Assembly (NCBI GenBank): GCA_009760855.2 | Contig: WPIO01000013.1 | Span: 3,517,001 to 3,581,000, forward strand | Source of the DNA: Cristatella mucedo | Lineage: Eukaryota; Bryozoa; Phylactolaemata; Cristatellidae | Direction: 5' to 3' | DNA: 64,000 nt | In this document: one piece after another, positions 12,411 through 25,556 of the stretch | Numbering within the stretch: the first letter of the stretch is position 1 | How the letters are laid out: each line of letters starts with the position of its first letter | Translations under genes and position numbers: made by a program | Notes under the pieces: model-generated | The model's input: the letters and a program-made list of their open reading frames with translations, nothing else | What the model was told of the DNA's origin: nothing | The model's database searches: none

Positions 12411-13680
12411 TTCCAGACGTTTTTCCCCACGCTTTTTCAGCTGCTGTACACTGCTGCGCTAGACTTGGATGCAAGCTTGTGACTGGGGTGGATTGCAGGC
12501 CAGCACAGCGCAGCCTGGCGGCGAGGGTGTGAGAGAGAGCGAGAGAAGTTGGGGGGGGGGACAGTCTCTACCAGGTGCGCTGGTGCGTGGGCTGCAGCCA
12601 CGAACTTGCAGCCGTTGGCTGGCCGGCTGGTGCCGGTGCAAGAAACAATTCGGGCGTTGTTCAACCGATAGCAGTCACATTCGGGCAGACGAACAGGTAA
12701 CGCAGCAAATTGAATTACTTACACTCTTGCTGCAAGCTGACCTGCATGCCGATGACAGAGGGCAGCCCTAGGGCAATGGCATGCCTGTGCAGAGGCCCCG
12801 GCGGAGGTGCAGGTTATTTATTGGGCTTTAATTTGCTGCAATGCTATGGCACCACTCAGGTCACCACTGAGGGACTAATCGTCAACTCTGGGTTTTCCAA
12901 GCCAACACAGCCTCCCAGACCTGTTCTGAAATCAGGCACATTTATCCTGCAGCCGGGTCCTAAACGGCAGGCCGTCGCGAGTGGCAAAAATGCACTTTCC
13001 GCCGGCCCAGCCAACGACGACTATTCATCGTATGTAGAGAACAGAAGCGCAGACCAAGTGCTCCACGTGCTCAGGCACGTGCTTCGGGCACCGATGCAGC
13101 AGCAGCAGCGAGCTTGAGCACTGCTTACCTGCTCCAGCCAGCTCTCACTTCCTGCCCCTTGACCTTGTTCCCTTCAAACCTTTCCCCCTATTCAGCCGGA
13201 AGTGGTAGCCGGCTGACGTCCCTTTTGGTGGGCTGCAACAGTTGCACAGCTGTCAGGAAGACTACCTAAAGCAGGTCACGCAGCAAAGAACGTCATTTTT
13301 CTACAGCTAGGTAAAAAAATAGATCTCGATGTATGTCACACAGCCAGCAGCAGAAGCAGGGACACACACAGAGCATATGCCGAGCAGAGGAGGGGGCAAT
13401 GTTATCCAATGATGCAAACCAACCCTTCACCAGACTAAATATTTTTCAATAGGCCATTGCACTAGCTTACCTCATTGTATTTCTAACCGAGTGCAGGTTT
13501 TGCAAGGTGACATCACCAACGTTATGCCCACGTATTCCTCACTAGGGGCTCAACAGCATGTGCAATAAGTACAGACCTGACAGACGACACGTGCAACTGC
13601 AAAGGCTGAATGCCCGGAATGCCGCTAGCAGCACTAAGAGCAGCATGGAAAGCCGATGGAATTGCCAGTACAGCATATTA

Positions 13681-14885
13681 GAATAATAATATTGCACTTG
13701 ATAAAGCACCCTCAGAGAACTCAATTTCTTTCTAGGCACTTTACATTTGCTGCAAAGGAAATACGATCGAGTGGTTAGTGGTAACATGCTTGATAAACAA
13801 CATGAATAACATGGTTAGGGGTGACATGCACAGGGTCAGCATGCAAGTGTGGTTAGTGGCAGCCCGCATAAGTACATAAACGACGAATCACAGGGACCCA
13901 CGAAATGCTGTCATAAATAGGTGCGTTTTTAAGTTCCTTTTAAATGTGGTCAGGTCAGGGGATGTTCTGACACAGGTCGGGAGGGAGTTCCAGGCTTTGG
14001 GATCGTACGAACTAAATGCACGAACAGTTAGATTCCAAAAAGCCGGTGGTACGATGCTTGGCCTGGTGGGGGAGTACACCTGAGAGATAGGCTGGAGCCA
14101 TAGAATGAAGGGATCTAAAAGTGAGCGACAAAACCTTGAAGTCGATCCGTTGCTTGACTGGTAGCCAGTGCAGGTCGGCGAGAAGTGGTGTGATGTGGCA
14201 ACTGCGACGTTCACGACAGACAAGCCTAGCTGCAGAGTTGTGCACAATCTGTAAGCGCCTGATTGCACTTGCCGGTAGGCCAGTAAACAGTGAGTTGCAG
14301 AAGTCGAGACGGGATGTCACGAATGCATGGACCAACTTAGACGTGGTATCTTATCTAAACAAGACCGAATCTTAGCAATGCTATGTAGCTGAAAGTAGGC
14401 AGATTTGACTGGAGCTTATGTGGTTGTCTAACCAGAGGTCCCTTTGGAACATGAAACCTAGATTTCGAGCTGATTCAACATGAGATATGCTGGCAGAGCA
14501 AATTTTGAGTGTCAGACTTTCCAATTTCTGAATCACACTGGGTTTTCCCATAACTAGTAAGTTAGTTTTATCATCGTTTAGTTTTAGAAAATTTGCTGCC
14601 ATCCATGTGCGGATGTCATCAATACATGCAGCAAGTGAGTTGAGAGAATTCGAGGTGCTCGAAGGCTGGGAGGGATCAAAGCAAAGGTACAACTGAGTGT
14701 CATCCGCATAGAAGTGAAAGCCTAGATTGTGTTTGGCAATCACATCAGCAAGAGGGAGAGTATAAACCATGAAAAGAACCGGACCTAGCACGGAGCCCTG
14801 AGGTACCCCATATTTCGGAGGTACCTAGGATGATCTTTGTCCATTCACGTCAATCCTCTGGAGTCTCACTGAGATTTGACCTGGC
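13681..14885 (-). mobile_element. LINE of the same family, 3' part, RT box intact
   Basis: Starts (in + coordinates) with the AATAATAAT-type 3' tail and reads minus. A 136-codon frame at 14381-14791 keeps [12 protein letters not shown] and [13 protein letters not shown]. It is close to the 40.2-42.1 kb copy over the RT region, including the shared stretch around GGTACCCCATATTTC. 5'-truncated near 14885. Confidence 0.88.
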
Positions 14886-15183
14886 TCTCTTTTACTTACT
14901 TATCTGCCAGGTCAGAAGACTAAACTAGTCTGGTCTGATAATTAAATATCGAGTAGCTCATAACCATGCTTATCGAATATGGTTTTGCAGGTGGTCTCCT
15001 GTTCAAAGTCAGCGAACAAGCTCAAGGGTCGTATTAGCAGGGCACTGCAGTATAAGGCACTTGAGAAACCGACAAGATTATTTTGTCTACGTTCATCTTT
15101 GCGCTCTTGCCGCACCTGCGCTTGATCCTGTGCCTTAAGCTCTCTAAAACTCCTTGCAATTGCATTGCAAACATTTTCGTTTA

Positions 15184-15290
15184 GATAATAATAATAATAA
15201 TGCATTTTATATAGCGCCTTCAGAGAACTAAATTTTATTCTAGGCACTTTACATTTGCTACAAAGGAAGCTCGATCGAATAGTGGAATCT
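15184..15290 (-). mobile_element. LINE 3' tail fragment
   Basis: (AAT)n followed by the family signature CTTCAGAGAACTAAATTTT and GGCACTTTACATTTGCTAC, minus orientation; about 100 bases only. Confidence 0.75.
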
Positions 15291-15584
15291 AACTTTCTTA
15301 AATTGCACGACGGAAACCAGGGGAAGGCCTGCTCTCACTCTCAGTAACTGGCAGATAGAAACCCTCAAAATAGACTCTCCGAGCACATCGACTCCAAGGT
15401 CGTGAAGCCTCTGCACAAAATCTGGGTGTACAGTTCTGATACGACCATTCGCTAGTTGACCAACTCAGCTCCAGTCAAGACTACCTACTTTCAGCTATGT
15501 AACATATTAGGTACCACAGCTAGGATTAGGTATCACAGTTCAGCACAGACTAGGAACCAGTTATCTAGATTTACATAGCTCTCT

Positions 15585-15970
15585 CCTAGCTGGTCTTTTT
15601 GCCCGTTCAATAAGATGCTTACAAATGGTGAACAACTCTGCAGCTAGGCTTGTCGGCCCCGTGAACCACTTCTCACCGGCCTGCACTGGCTCACCATCAA
15701 GTAGCACATCGGCTTCAACGTTCTGTCAGTCACTTTTAAGTAAATTCATTCCCTCACACCAAGATGCCCCACTAAAATACTTCTTAGTCTCACTTCCCAT
15801 CGTAACGTTCTTCTGACTCAGGTCGTTTAGCTGTGCCTTTAGCCAATTTCAAATCATTTGAAGACTATGCCCACAGTTCGTACTTCCAAAGTTTAAAAGT
15901 TGCTATCGACTGACGTCACGATATCTCGTGACTTGATGACGTTTAATAAAGCTACAAAACTACCTAGTCT
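15585..15970 (+). mobile_element. LINE C-terminal fragment
   Basis: Plus-strand remnants of the same family: NNSAARLVG, then SPACTGSPSS-like and later KAWN-region remnants, frame-shifted several times and without the 3' tail. Confidence 0.7.
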
Positions 15971-15974
15971 TCAC

Positions 15975-16425
15975 AGAATTCACTCCATCCTGTTGAAGTT
16001 AGGAGCACGGATAAAAATCAGACAAAAAGCTGATTCAGACAAAAGTCTGCAATTCGTAAATGCTAGTCATTCTACCAGGAATGAATTAGCTGCCACTTCA
16101 TTCAAAGAAATCAATAAAGGGATGTATGATGATGATCGACGACTGGTCAGAAATAACTAATCTATGGAGCAAATTTTCACTGAACGCAGCACCTTTTTAT
16201 TCCTGCAACTCGAGCTGGATCCTTCTGAAGAATAGTTTCAAGGTAGACGTTCTACATTGTTACAACGTGATTGTACTGTCAGCCTCCAGATTGTAGCATT
16301 TTCGAACCAAGCATTAAAAATCTTTCACAAACTTGTTGATTCGACCCACTTACAGGTTACACCAATAACAAGACAAGTGCTACAAAAACAGCTTAATTAA
16401 ATCTTGGCACACAAATGCTGAAGCT
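15975..16425. other. Gap, nothing recognised
   Basis: No gene, known repeat or clear structure seen between the LINE fragment and the (CT)n array. The same holds for 16800-17420. Confidence 0.5.
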
Positions 16426-16429
16426 GGTG

Positions 16430-16797
<368 letters not shown>

Positions 16798-17425
16798 GGC
16801 ACCACATCCAAGGTGACCAAATAAAGTCAGGATATCCCAGTGCTACATAAAAATCGACTGCTCCAAGCGCTTAGTATTACTTATTCACATCAATCTGGTT
16901 ACAGAGTGCTGCCACCTTTATCAACCTAATGCTCAACTGACTCCAAGTCTAGTCTACCACACAGTCTCGTCTTATCCCAGTAGCCCAGCAATCCAGCTTC
17001 CACTAAGCACACTTTTTTAAGTCTTTCATAATGGTTGCATAGGAGTGCTGCAGCTATTTTAAAAAGCGGAAAAATAAAAGACTGCCGTGAAACTGAGTGC
17101 AGGACATTGTGCCTGCCACTAATGTATTCGCCTCATTAAATACTTGCCGACTTGCACAAAAATCCTCCTTCAAATCCATCGTCTAGTCCGGGAAACTTGG
17201 CCTACTTCCCAAAATGTTTGCAACAGCCTGGGTAGGTTCTTTTAACTGGCTGTATAAACAGCTGCCACCCTAAGGGTACAGCCCTGAGATATATGGGCAG
17301 AGTGATCAGCTGTCCGAAGCTAAGTCAGAGAACGCCGGAGTAAGAGAAACGTATAGCCCTGAAGGCTGGCTGTGTTTCTAGGCTTACGTCGTTCATGGCC
17401 TACAGGAAGCAGCACCCCTAGTAAG

Positions 17426-17570
17426 CTGGTTTGGTCTAGCGGTTAAGGTGCTCGCCCCGACCAAGGTCTGACTGAGGTCGTGGGCTCGAGCCCCGAGGCA
17501 TATGTGAAGCGCCTGAATAGAGATTTTAAGTTCTCTTGGGGCGCTATATAAATGAATTATAATTATATAT
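17426..17570 (+). mobile_element. tRNA-derived SINE, family A
   Basis: Near-identical to the copy at 8724-8860 over its whole length, with the same A-box, B-box and LINE-like tail, followed by AT-rich sequence. This indicates recent activity. Confidence 0.88.
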
Positions 17571-17749
17571 AAGCTGCCGTTCGTTCGCAGACCGCTAGTA
17601 AGCGAAATGAAGAGCACGTTCTCATTTCCTGTCCTTATGTTTCGCCTTACTCGAATATATATCAGAGATATGCTTTTTTTGAACGGGCAACAAATGGCTC
17701 CGCACAAATCCCACTATAAAAACTTAGTTCCACTTGCAGCCTAAGCTTG

Positions 17750-20530
17750 AAACAGTGGCTGCGCTCTGGGCATAAGCATCGCCCGTGCTTTCGCGCGGGG
17801 TCAGCTTTTCTAACCGCGCGATTTCGCAGACTTACTATGCGTGCTGAACGTTCGCCAGCTGCGCCGGGTTTTGGTTCGTCTAGAACGTCGCTATCCCGAA
17901 AGCCTACGTCTTACTTCCGACGGATAGAAAAGTAAACAAAAACAAACTAACCTTGGGACAGACGAGCCTTAGCTAATAGCTGCCCCGAAATTCTACGCCT
18001 CGCATCCGCTAAATAGGAAAAAACAGGGAATCGCGACAAACGCGCGCGACAAACGCGCCTCCGCGGGTCGTGGGCTCGACCCCTGCAGCCGGGCGATCCT
18101 CCCGACGCCGCGCCGCAAGCGCTGCTGGCAAACAGCTGCGAGGGCTTTCTCCTGCCGCTGTGTAAAAGAGGCTGCAGAATCGTCACTTTTAATTCAACCT
18201 GCCGTCTGCAGGCGCGCACCGTGGAGCGGACGCGAAAAGGCAAAATGCGCCGGCGCGATTACGCGCGCTACTCGACGGTCGACTAGGACACGCCGAGCGC
18301 ATCCGGCCGCCCTGCGAGCTCGGCAGCCTCGCCGATAAGCTGCGTCGAGTGCATAGGCAGAGTTAAAGCTCAAAAAGCGATGCGTCCGTCGGCTTCGGAA
18401 AGAGGACTCTGGCCACCTCGAGAGTCCCCCAATTAGCTTCGGCGGGGCTAATTAGATCGCACGTCAGCGTAAAGCCGCCGGCCGCCCAACTGCAATAGCT
18501 TCGGCCGCCTCGCGTCGCCGATTGAAACCGCTAATCTCCACGTTCAGCAATAATCGGACCGCCTATCGAGGCGCCAGCGGCGACCCAGTCGGTCAGTGCT
18601 GGCCGCACGGAGTGGCCGCCGCGGCTAGCCGGCGGGAGTGGTGAAGGTGGCCGGCGCGGGGCGGCGCGTGAATGAATAACAAGAAAGGAAATAGCAGATG
18701 GCCAGCCTTGGCGCCCCGCAGTCGGCTCGCAGGTGGCTATCTATTTAGCCGGAAACTCCTGCGAGGGGGCGCGGACTCACCGCTAGCGGCACGCGGCGGG
18801 CGCGGCTCGGTGCGTGGCGAGCGAGCGCGCTGCAACGCGTCCACCCCGTCGCTCGGCACGCAGCACAGCCGCGGCGGCGACGTGCTGCTGCGTCGACCTC
18901 GTCTTCTGCGCCGGGAAGCAGCGACGACGAGTCGGACCGCGGCGTCCGCGCGCGGCACTCCTGGGAGCGTTGCGCAGCGGCGCCGCTCTCGCGCTCTCGA
19001 GCAGCTGGAGAGAGGCGCGACCGCGGACGCGCCGGCCGCTGCAGCAGGCGGCGCCGCGGAGGAAGATAAGCGCAGGACTGCAGGGCAGTCGCTGAATGGA
19101 CTGTCGCTGCGGTCCGCCCGCAGGCGAGCAACTGGCGGCTTAAAATCCTAGGGCGACTTAAAAAGCTCGCGCGCTGCCCGAACTTGGGCGCGCGCGCGCT
19201 CTGCCTTCGGGCGCCGCCGCAGCGCGGTCAGCGTTCGGCAACCCGCGGTCGAGCGCGCGCGCGCGCGCGCACCAAGCCATCGGCGAGCGAAGAACGCTCG
19301 CGCGCGCGCCAGACACGTCGCGCAGGCCCGCTCAGCCGCCCGCCGCCGCCGCTCACGAGGTCGACTGTGCGCGCAAAGGGTGAGCGGAGGGCGCTCTGAG
19401 CGGCCATTCGGCGCACCGGCGACCCACGCGCCGGCTACCACGCCTTCGTCGGACAAAGCGATCGATTGCGACCGTCGCTAGTGCGACTCGTGAGCGGGGA
19501 AAATCGCCATCACCGCGGGCGGCGGACTGCGCATACTCACCGACTGGTAACGGCAATAACGCGACGCGAGATCCACCGCAGAGCCGACTGGAAGAAGCGG
19601 CGCAAAATTCGGCTGCGCGCTTAGCCTTTGAACTAATCGGGGCTGGGGGTTCCCTCCCAAGACACATATCTATGATTACCCTTATTAACTTCCGTTCGGG
19701 TTGAAGGTCACCTGCTTGCGGGAACCACGAGGCCGTTTAAACGCTTTCTCAGGCGCGCTCGGCGTTTGCGGTCGCCCGTTGCGTCGCGGGCTCTATGTGA
19801 GTATAGCGCCGCGCCCCACACCCCCCATCCCGCGGTGTATTCGCTGAACGTTGCATATGCACGGACGCCGCGGTCGGAAGATTTGTGTGTGCGGTGTGCC
19901 TCCGTCCGCTGCTCGAGTCGGCATTGCCGCCACTAGCTGCATTGGGCACTCTTGCTGTGGACGCCACTAACCTAACGGGCCGAGGAGACTCCTTGTCGAA
20001 CCGCTGCGGCCGGAGCTACTTTTTTTTACGCGGCTGCGCAACTAAGTTGTGCACGGAGCAGAGCAGTCGCACGCATCCGCTCTCGCCGCACCGCGCGCCT
20101 GCGACCCGGCGCCTAACCCTCGGCGATCTCGCGCGCCGGGTCGATCTGGCGGGAAGGCGCGAGGCGGTGCAGAGTGAGTAAAACGGCCGGAGCGCTCGCT
20201 CGGCGACGACGACTCCGGTGAAATTCAGCGGGCTGACACGTCTTTGCGTCCGCTCGTCGAGAAGCTTCCGTTCTGCTCGTCGCTTCGCGCCTGCTCAGAC
20301 GGACGTGCGAGCGACGCGTGAGCCTCGCCGCACTGGCCGCTAGCGTCTTGGGGTGTTTTTTCATGACTAATCGCTGACTTTGTGGCTAGTCCGGGACCTT
20401 TCTCGACTCCGTCTGGCTTGTAGTCGGGAGCAGTTGGGCAGAGCTCGTCTTTCTCGCGCGCTACGTTCGGTGTTTGTGCTGGCTCCCCTCCCTCCCCCCG
20501 TCCCGGAGCGTGCGATCTCATGTAGTCACA
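17750..20530. promoter_or_regulatory. CpG-rich promoter-like block
   Basis: A long stretch very rich in C, G and CpG (including runs of GCGC near 19255-19270), sharply unlike the flanking repeats. Open frames exist on both strands but are Arg/Ala/Ser-rich products of base composition, without a recognised domain. It lies 1.2 kb upstream of the CHEK1 start, so it may hold the CHEK1 transcription start and 5' untranslated exon, or a bidirectional promoter. The role is inferred from composition. Confidence 0.45.
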
Positions 20531-21046
20531 TGTTGAGAAGGCTTGATAATTGCCGAAAATTAGAATGCATCTTTAGATAATCGTGAGTGGACCTCGTCGG
20601 TTGAAATTTTTTTAGCTGACCTCACGAAAGCCGGCCCTTGCTTCGGCCGAGAAACGCTTTCCTTTGTGAGTTTGACTTTAATTTGCTCCGGTCAAGCTGA
20701 CCAGCAGCCGTCTGTCATTGAGGATGGGCAGTGGCCACTATCGCAGGTGTTGCTGAGACCTGTAGGTGAAGGCTGACTGATGACATGTCACGATCTGATA
20801 GACTGATCCTGCCTGGTGCTTCCATCCCCCACCCACCAGGTGCTGGCCTTTTGTCCGATTCAGAGCCATTACCGATTTTTGAAGAGCCAGCTTTTGATGG
20901 TTTCCCATTAAGTGCAGCAGCTTGACCTTGCCAATCAGGGAGGTAGATGATGCGTGACTTGGTGGGCTATGAGCAGCTACCTGATTTTCTTGCTTGTAGG
21001 CGATCATTTGGAAGGCCTATCATTTTAGTCATATTTGTAAAGGTCG

Positions 21047-21160
21047 CCTGATTCGACGGCCTCATTTATATAGTGGCAGCAGACCCTTTGCACCTCTACT
21101 CACGACCTGGATCGTGTGGTGCTAACACCGTACTACTAAGCTAAAACCCGGGAGTAAGAT
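21047..21160 (-). mobile_element. Possible SINE family B fragment
   Basis: Reverse complement ends CTGCTGCCACTATATAAATG-AGGCCGTCGAATC, like the family B tail; the tRNA-like head is too diverged to be certain. Confidence 0.45.
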
Positions 21161-21206
21161 CGAGCCGTCTTGGATCGAGTTGGGTGGACTGATGGCCTAA
21201 TTAATT

Positions 21207-21341
21207 CTGGTTTGGCCTTGGGGTACGTTGCTCGCTTTTAAAGACCGAGGCTGTGGGCTCGAGCCCTGCAGCGTATGTGATGCGCCTGAATATAGACAGA
21301 AGTTCTCTTGGGGTGCTATACAAATCAAGTATTTATAATCT
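21207..21341 (+). mobile_element. tRNA-derived SINE, family A, diverged
   Basis: Same layout (CTGGTTTGG..., GGCTGTGGGCTCGAGCCC, GCGCCTGAATATAGAC, AAGTTCTCTTGGGGTGCTAT) with more changes and a shorter head. It lies about 400 bases upstream of the CHEK1 start codon. Confidence 0.8.
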
Positions 21342-21737
21342 GTGTCTTCAGAGCATGAGCTCTCTCACTCTACTAAAAGATAGCAGCAGCTATCTTCTAA
21401 AACATGGGCCAATCATGACTGCCAGTGTTCAATGAGCAACTGTAGACTCGCATTACTGCTGTGAGCTTGCATGCTTTGCTGCAGGTGTCAATGAATGCGG
21501 CACGCATTTGACGCGCTCGCACGCCATTGTAGAACTCGCGTGGCTTTGCTTCCCGATCTGTGTGATTTTGCTTTTTTGCTCATCGAGGCGGTTCTGCCGA
21601 TCGCCTGCATCACCCGTTCATCCTCGATTTTCTTTGGCAGCCACCGGGAGGCAGCTTCGGTCGGGTGGCTTCGTAGCGACGTGGGCTTGCTTGAAAGTCG
21701 AGCGACCGACACATCGGTGCACAGCTCAGCATCGGTG

Positions 21738-24700
21738 ATGACCTCCACAGCAGCAGTCGAACCGTTCGTGGAAGGCTGGGATTTCGTGCAGGTTCTCGGA
21801 GAGGGTGCCTACGGCGAGTGCGTCTTGCCCGCTGCAGATCGGCTCGGCGCAGCAGCGCTGGCTTTCTGTTGCATCCTGCTGTTTGCAGTCGCCTGCGATG
21901 TCTCGTCGATTCGCCAGTGCTTCGGGCCTCTCGTTGCTTTTGCTTGCTCTGCAAGCGGCGTGGGCGGCACTCCACGAATCGGTGCGCGTCGCTTGCGTCA
22001 CGTCGATGCCATCAAGCGGCACTTCACACACAGTGCCTTGCCTAGTTAGGCCTGTCGAGCGTGGCAGAGATTCGCGTGGCACTCGAAGGAATCGGCGATT
22101 GTTGGCGCCTGCCGATCGGCTGTGCTGCCGAGTGCTAGGCACTCAAGTGGTGCAACACAGCAGTGAGTACCATGTGCAGATAGTTGGGCATGTGGCAAAT
22201 CAGCAGCTGTCAGGAGATGCTGACAGATGCCGGCACATGCAGTGGGTAAAGCAGCAACAGTGCCTCACTGCCCCCCATACTAGTCTTAGTCCAAGGGTAA
22301 GGTGCTCGCTCTTAACGACCCGTGGGTCGGGCGTTTGAGTCCTGCACTGGTCGATGCTTAATGACCACTGCAAGCAGTGTTGATAGCCATGAAGGCTTTT
22401 CTGCCGCCCTATAAATGAGGCTGTTTAATCAGCGTACCCTTTTTTACCTTTTTTTAAAACCTCCAAAGACGAGGGTGAGGTTCACTCTGCTTGTCACAGC
22501 ACGTCAAGGCGGCATAGTAATAATGCTGTAGCTAGCTTAGTAAGGCTCCCGAACCTTGTGCATGTTTAGATATGCTGATCATAGCAGTGGCTCTCGGACG
22601 GCATTTGAGGTGTGTCAAAAACAGAGTGAACTCTGATGGCATTCTCTCTTGGCCCCCCCCCCTTATTTATTGTCAAGTGCCTTGGTGGCCGGCCCAAAGG
22701 GTCATGAGAAGCCCTGTATCAAGAAAAAAAGTGCTGTCAACGGTTTTGCACAGGCAACGAGAGCCCTTAACTTGGTAGCTAAGGACTAGTAATAGAAGCA
22801 TTAGGTGTATGGTAGGGTCAGTTCATGACCTAAATCACGCAAAGCATCATACAAATAGGTTGGAGCGCTGTTTGAGGTCCTATCCTGTGCCTGCTACAAG
22901 TTTGGAAGAACTGTGTACTCTGCTGCCATACTAATGTGGGAATATTACTTCAGCGACTTGTAAGTGATCGATGGGCTCTGTGCTGCTAGGGAATGAGAAG
23001 GCAATTTAAAACCAGGTAGGCCCGACCTATTTAATAATTTGCCCTCAATAATATTGTACTTATGCTAGACATTAAAAGCATGAATGTAGTTATACAGTGC
23101 AACGAAATCGATTGCATTTTGTTCTCTCTTTGCTAAGCCGAACGCCATATGGCTGCACCAGGTGGAACAAGACTTTTGTGAATGAGCGAATATGATTGCT
23201 GCGTCTACTGCTTACTACGGCCAAGAGAGAGCTAAGGAAGCAAGATACGAGAGAAGTGCTTATGCTCGACCCAATCGTCATCGATGAAGTGGAGCATGGC
23301 AGGCGTAGAGTGTGCTGTGGTCTGCATTCGACGGTGGTGCTGCTGCGGGCTTGCTCGTGCACAGCGGACGAGTTGGGCGCATAGGGAACTTCTTCTAACT
23401 GGCTCGTGCAGTTACTTTTTTTGTATTGCTTATGCCGTCAAACGTGTAAAGAGAGCACGCGCCATTTTGACAGGCATGCTTAATGAGCGTTTTGCCTATC
23501 GATTTGGGATTTTCAACGATGGGATATGTTCTGCGGACTCTGGAGACTGGACGCTGGCGGTGGCTGCACTAGCGCGGCTCGTTGTCGTCGTTCTGCACTC
23601 ACGCATCGTTTGTTGGACGGTTTCTTTTTGCAGGGTCAAGCTGGCGCTCAACCGCGATACTCAAGAAGCCGTGGCCGTCAAGCTAGTGCATGCGAGCACT
23701 CCTCTAGTCGTCGAATCGCTGAGAAAGGAGGTAAGCCAGACAGACGTTGGAGAGGGAGAGAGCTGCAGACGCAGAGAGCGAGAGAGAGAGACGTGCAGGC
23801 TGACAGATAGAACAAGGCCGAGTCCGTCCTGGCAGCGGCGGCGGCCGTCTTGCGGAGAACGCCGCTAGCTTCCTCCATTCACTAGAGTTCGTAAGCTCCT
23901 TTCTGTTACTAAGTGTGGCAAGCGTTGCTTTTCCGAGACTGCTTTATCGCTCTGCAGGTTTGCATCCACAAGATGTGCTCGCACCCTCATATCATCAAGC
24001 TGTACGGCAGCCGCGTTCACAACGATATGCACTACCTCATGCTCGAGTATGCGTGTGGCGGTGAGCTCTTTGACCGGATAGGTACGCTGCTGCGCTGCGC
24101 CGCCGCTGCGGTCGGCTGAGTGAGCGAGCAGCGGCGCACAAGCCAGCATGCCCAGCCAGCCAGCCACCTGCGCGAGGTGTCGTAACCCAATGCGCTGTCG
24201 CGTGTTGGCAGAACCGGACGTCGGCATGCCACAGGCCGACGCGCAGAGGTACTTCAAGCAGCTCCTAGCAGCCGTCGAGTACCTGCACAGCCGAGGCATT
24301 ACCCATCGCGACATCAAGCCCGAGAACCTGCTCCTCGACGGCCACGGTAGGTGTGACGGCGGGCGCCGGAGCGAGCGACAATGTCGCCGCCGGCGGCTCA
24401 CGCAGAGGAGCCGCCTTCGCTCGAGGCGCTGCTCCGGAGCTCGAGGCTCGTGGCGCGCGCTTTTCGACGACGCGTCTGTCCTGCTGCAGACAATCTCAAG
24501 GTGTCCGACTTCGGTATGGCCACCGTCTTTCGGCACAAGGGCACGGAAAGGAGGATCGAGCGCTTTTGCGGCACCCTGCCGTACTTGGCGCCGGAGGTGT
24601 TTGCCAAGCGTGCGTACGGCGCTCAGCCCGCCGACCTCTGGTCGTGCGCCATCGTCTTGGTCGCCATGCTAGCAGGAGGTGCGTGTGGCGGCCGCGCCTC

Positions 24701-25461
24701 CGCAGCGCCGCCTCGCCGGGCGATGCTGCCTCGCCGGGCGATGCTGCCTCGCCAGCCTTGCAGCAGCGGCGTGTCATCCTTGATTTCAATTGTTCTGCCG
24801 CCGCGCACTGTAAGGCCATTGCAAATGTATTGCAAGTCAAGTTTACTCCTAGGCCCATCGCTACACTTCGGACCTCCTTTCCTTCCCCCTGTACCAAAGA
24901 ATAGTGTCTCTATTTCGCTCTCTTTTCCAACGACTGTGCTCTGCAGGAAGTGACACTGCTCAAGCAGCAGCTGTGCACCGGCGCCGCGGGCAAAGTGGCG
25001 CCGGTGCTGCGGTCCGGCGCAAGCACTCGCGTTGTCGAAAAAGCTGTTCGCACGTTTCTCGTCATTCGGCAGAGCTACCTTGGGACGAACCGAGCGAAGT
25101 CAACGACCAGTACAGCTCTTGGAAAGGCGGACAACTCGGCCAGTCGCCGTGGCCGAAAATCGACACGCAGGCTTTGTGTGAGTGGCCACACATCGGCCGT
25201 CGTCGGCGGATGACGTCGCAACGTGACGGTTTCGCCGCTGCTGCCGCTTTCTTCTGCCTTTGCCTGCGGCTTGCTTCGTGAGATGCTTTGCCAGCGCCGT
25301 CGTCATCGGCGCCACTACTCGGACCAGTCTTTCTTTTCATCCGCGTCGTCATCTGCCGACTGCTCAAACTCTCTCTCTCTCTCTCTCTCTGAGCCTCTCT
25401 CTCTCTCTCTCTCTGAGCCTCTCTCTCTCTCTCTCTGAGCCTCTCTCTCTCTCTCTCTCTG

Positions 25462-25556
<95 letters not shown>

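Noticed and set aside
12710-13117. 135-codon plus-strand frame with an SGTFILQPGPKRQAV stretch
   Set aside because: Plausible composition, but no homologue recognised and no convincing splice or promoter context.
17426-17510. Possible functional tRNA gene
   Set aside because: A and B boxes are present, but no complete cloverleaf is evident and the sequence continues into a SINE body with a LINE-like tail, repeated elsewhere.
18672-19151. 159-codon frame in the CpG-rich block and overlapping frames on both strands
   Set aside because: Arg/Ala/Ser-rich and open in several frames at once, as expected from CpG-rich DNA.
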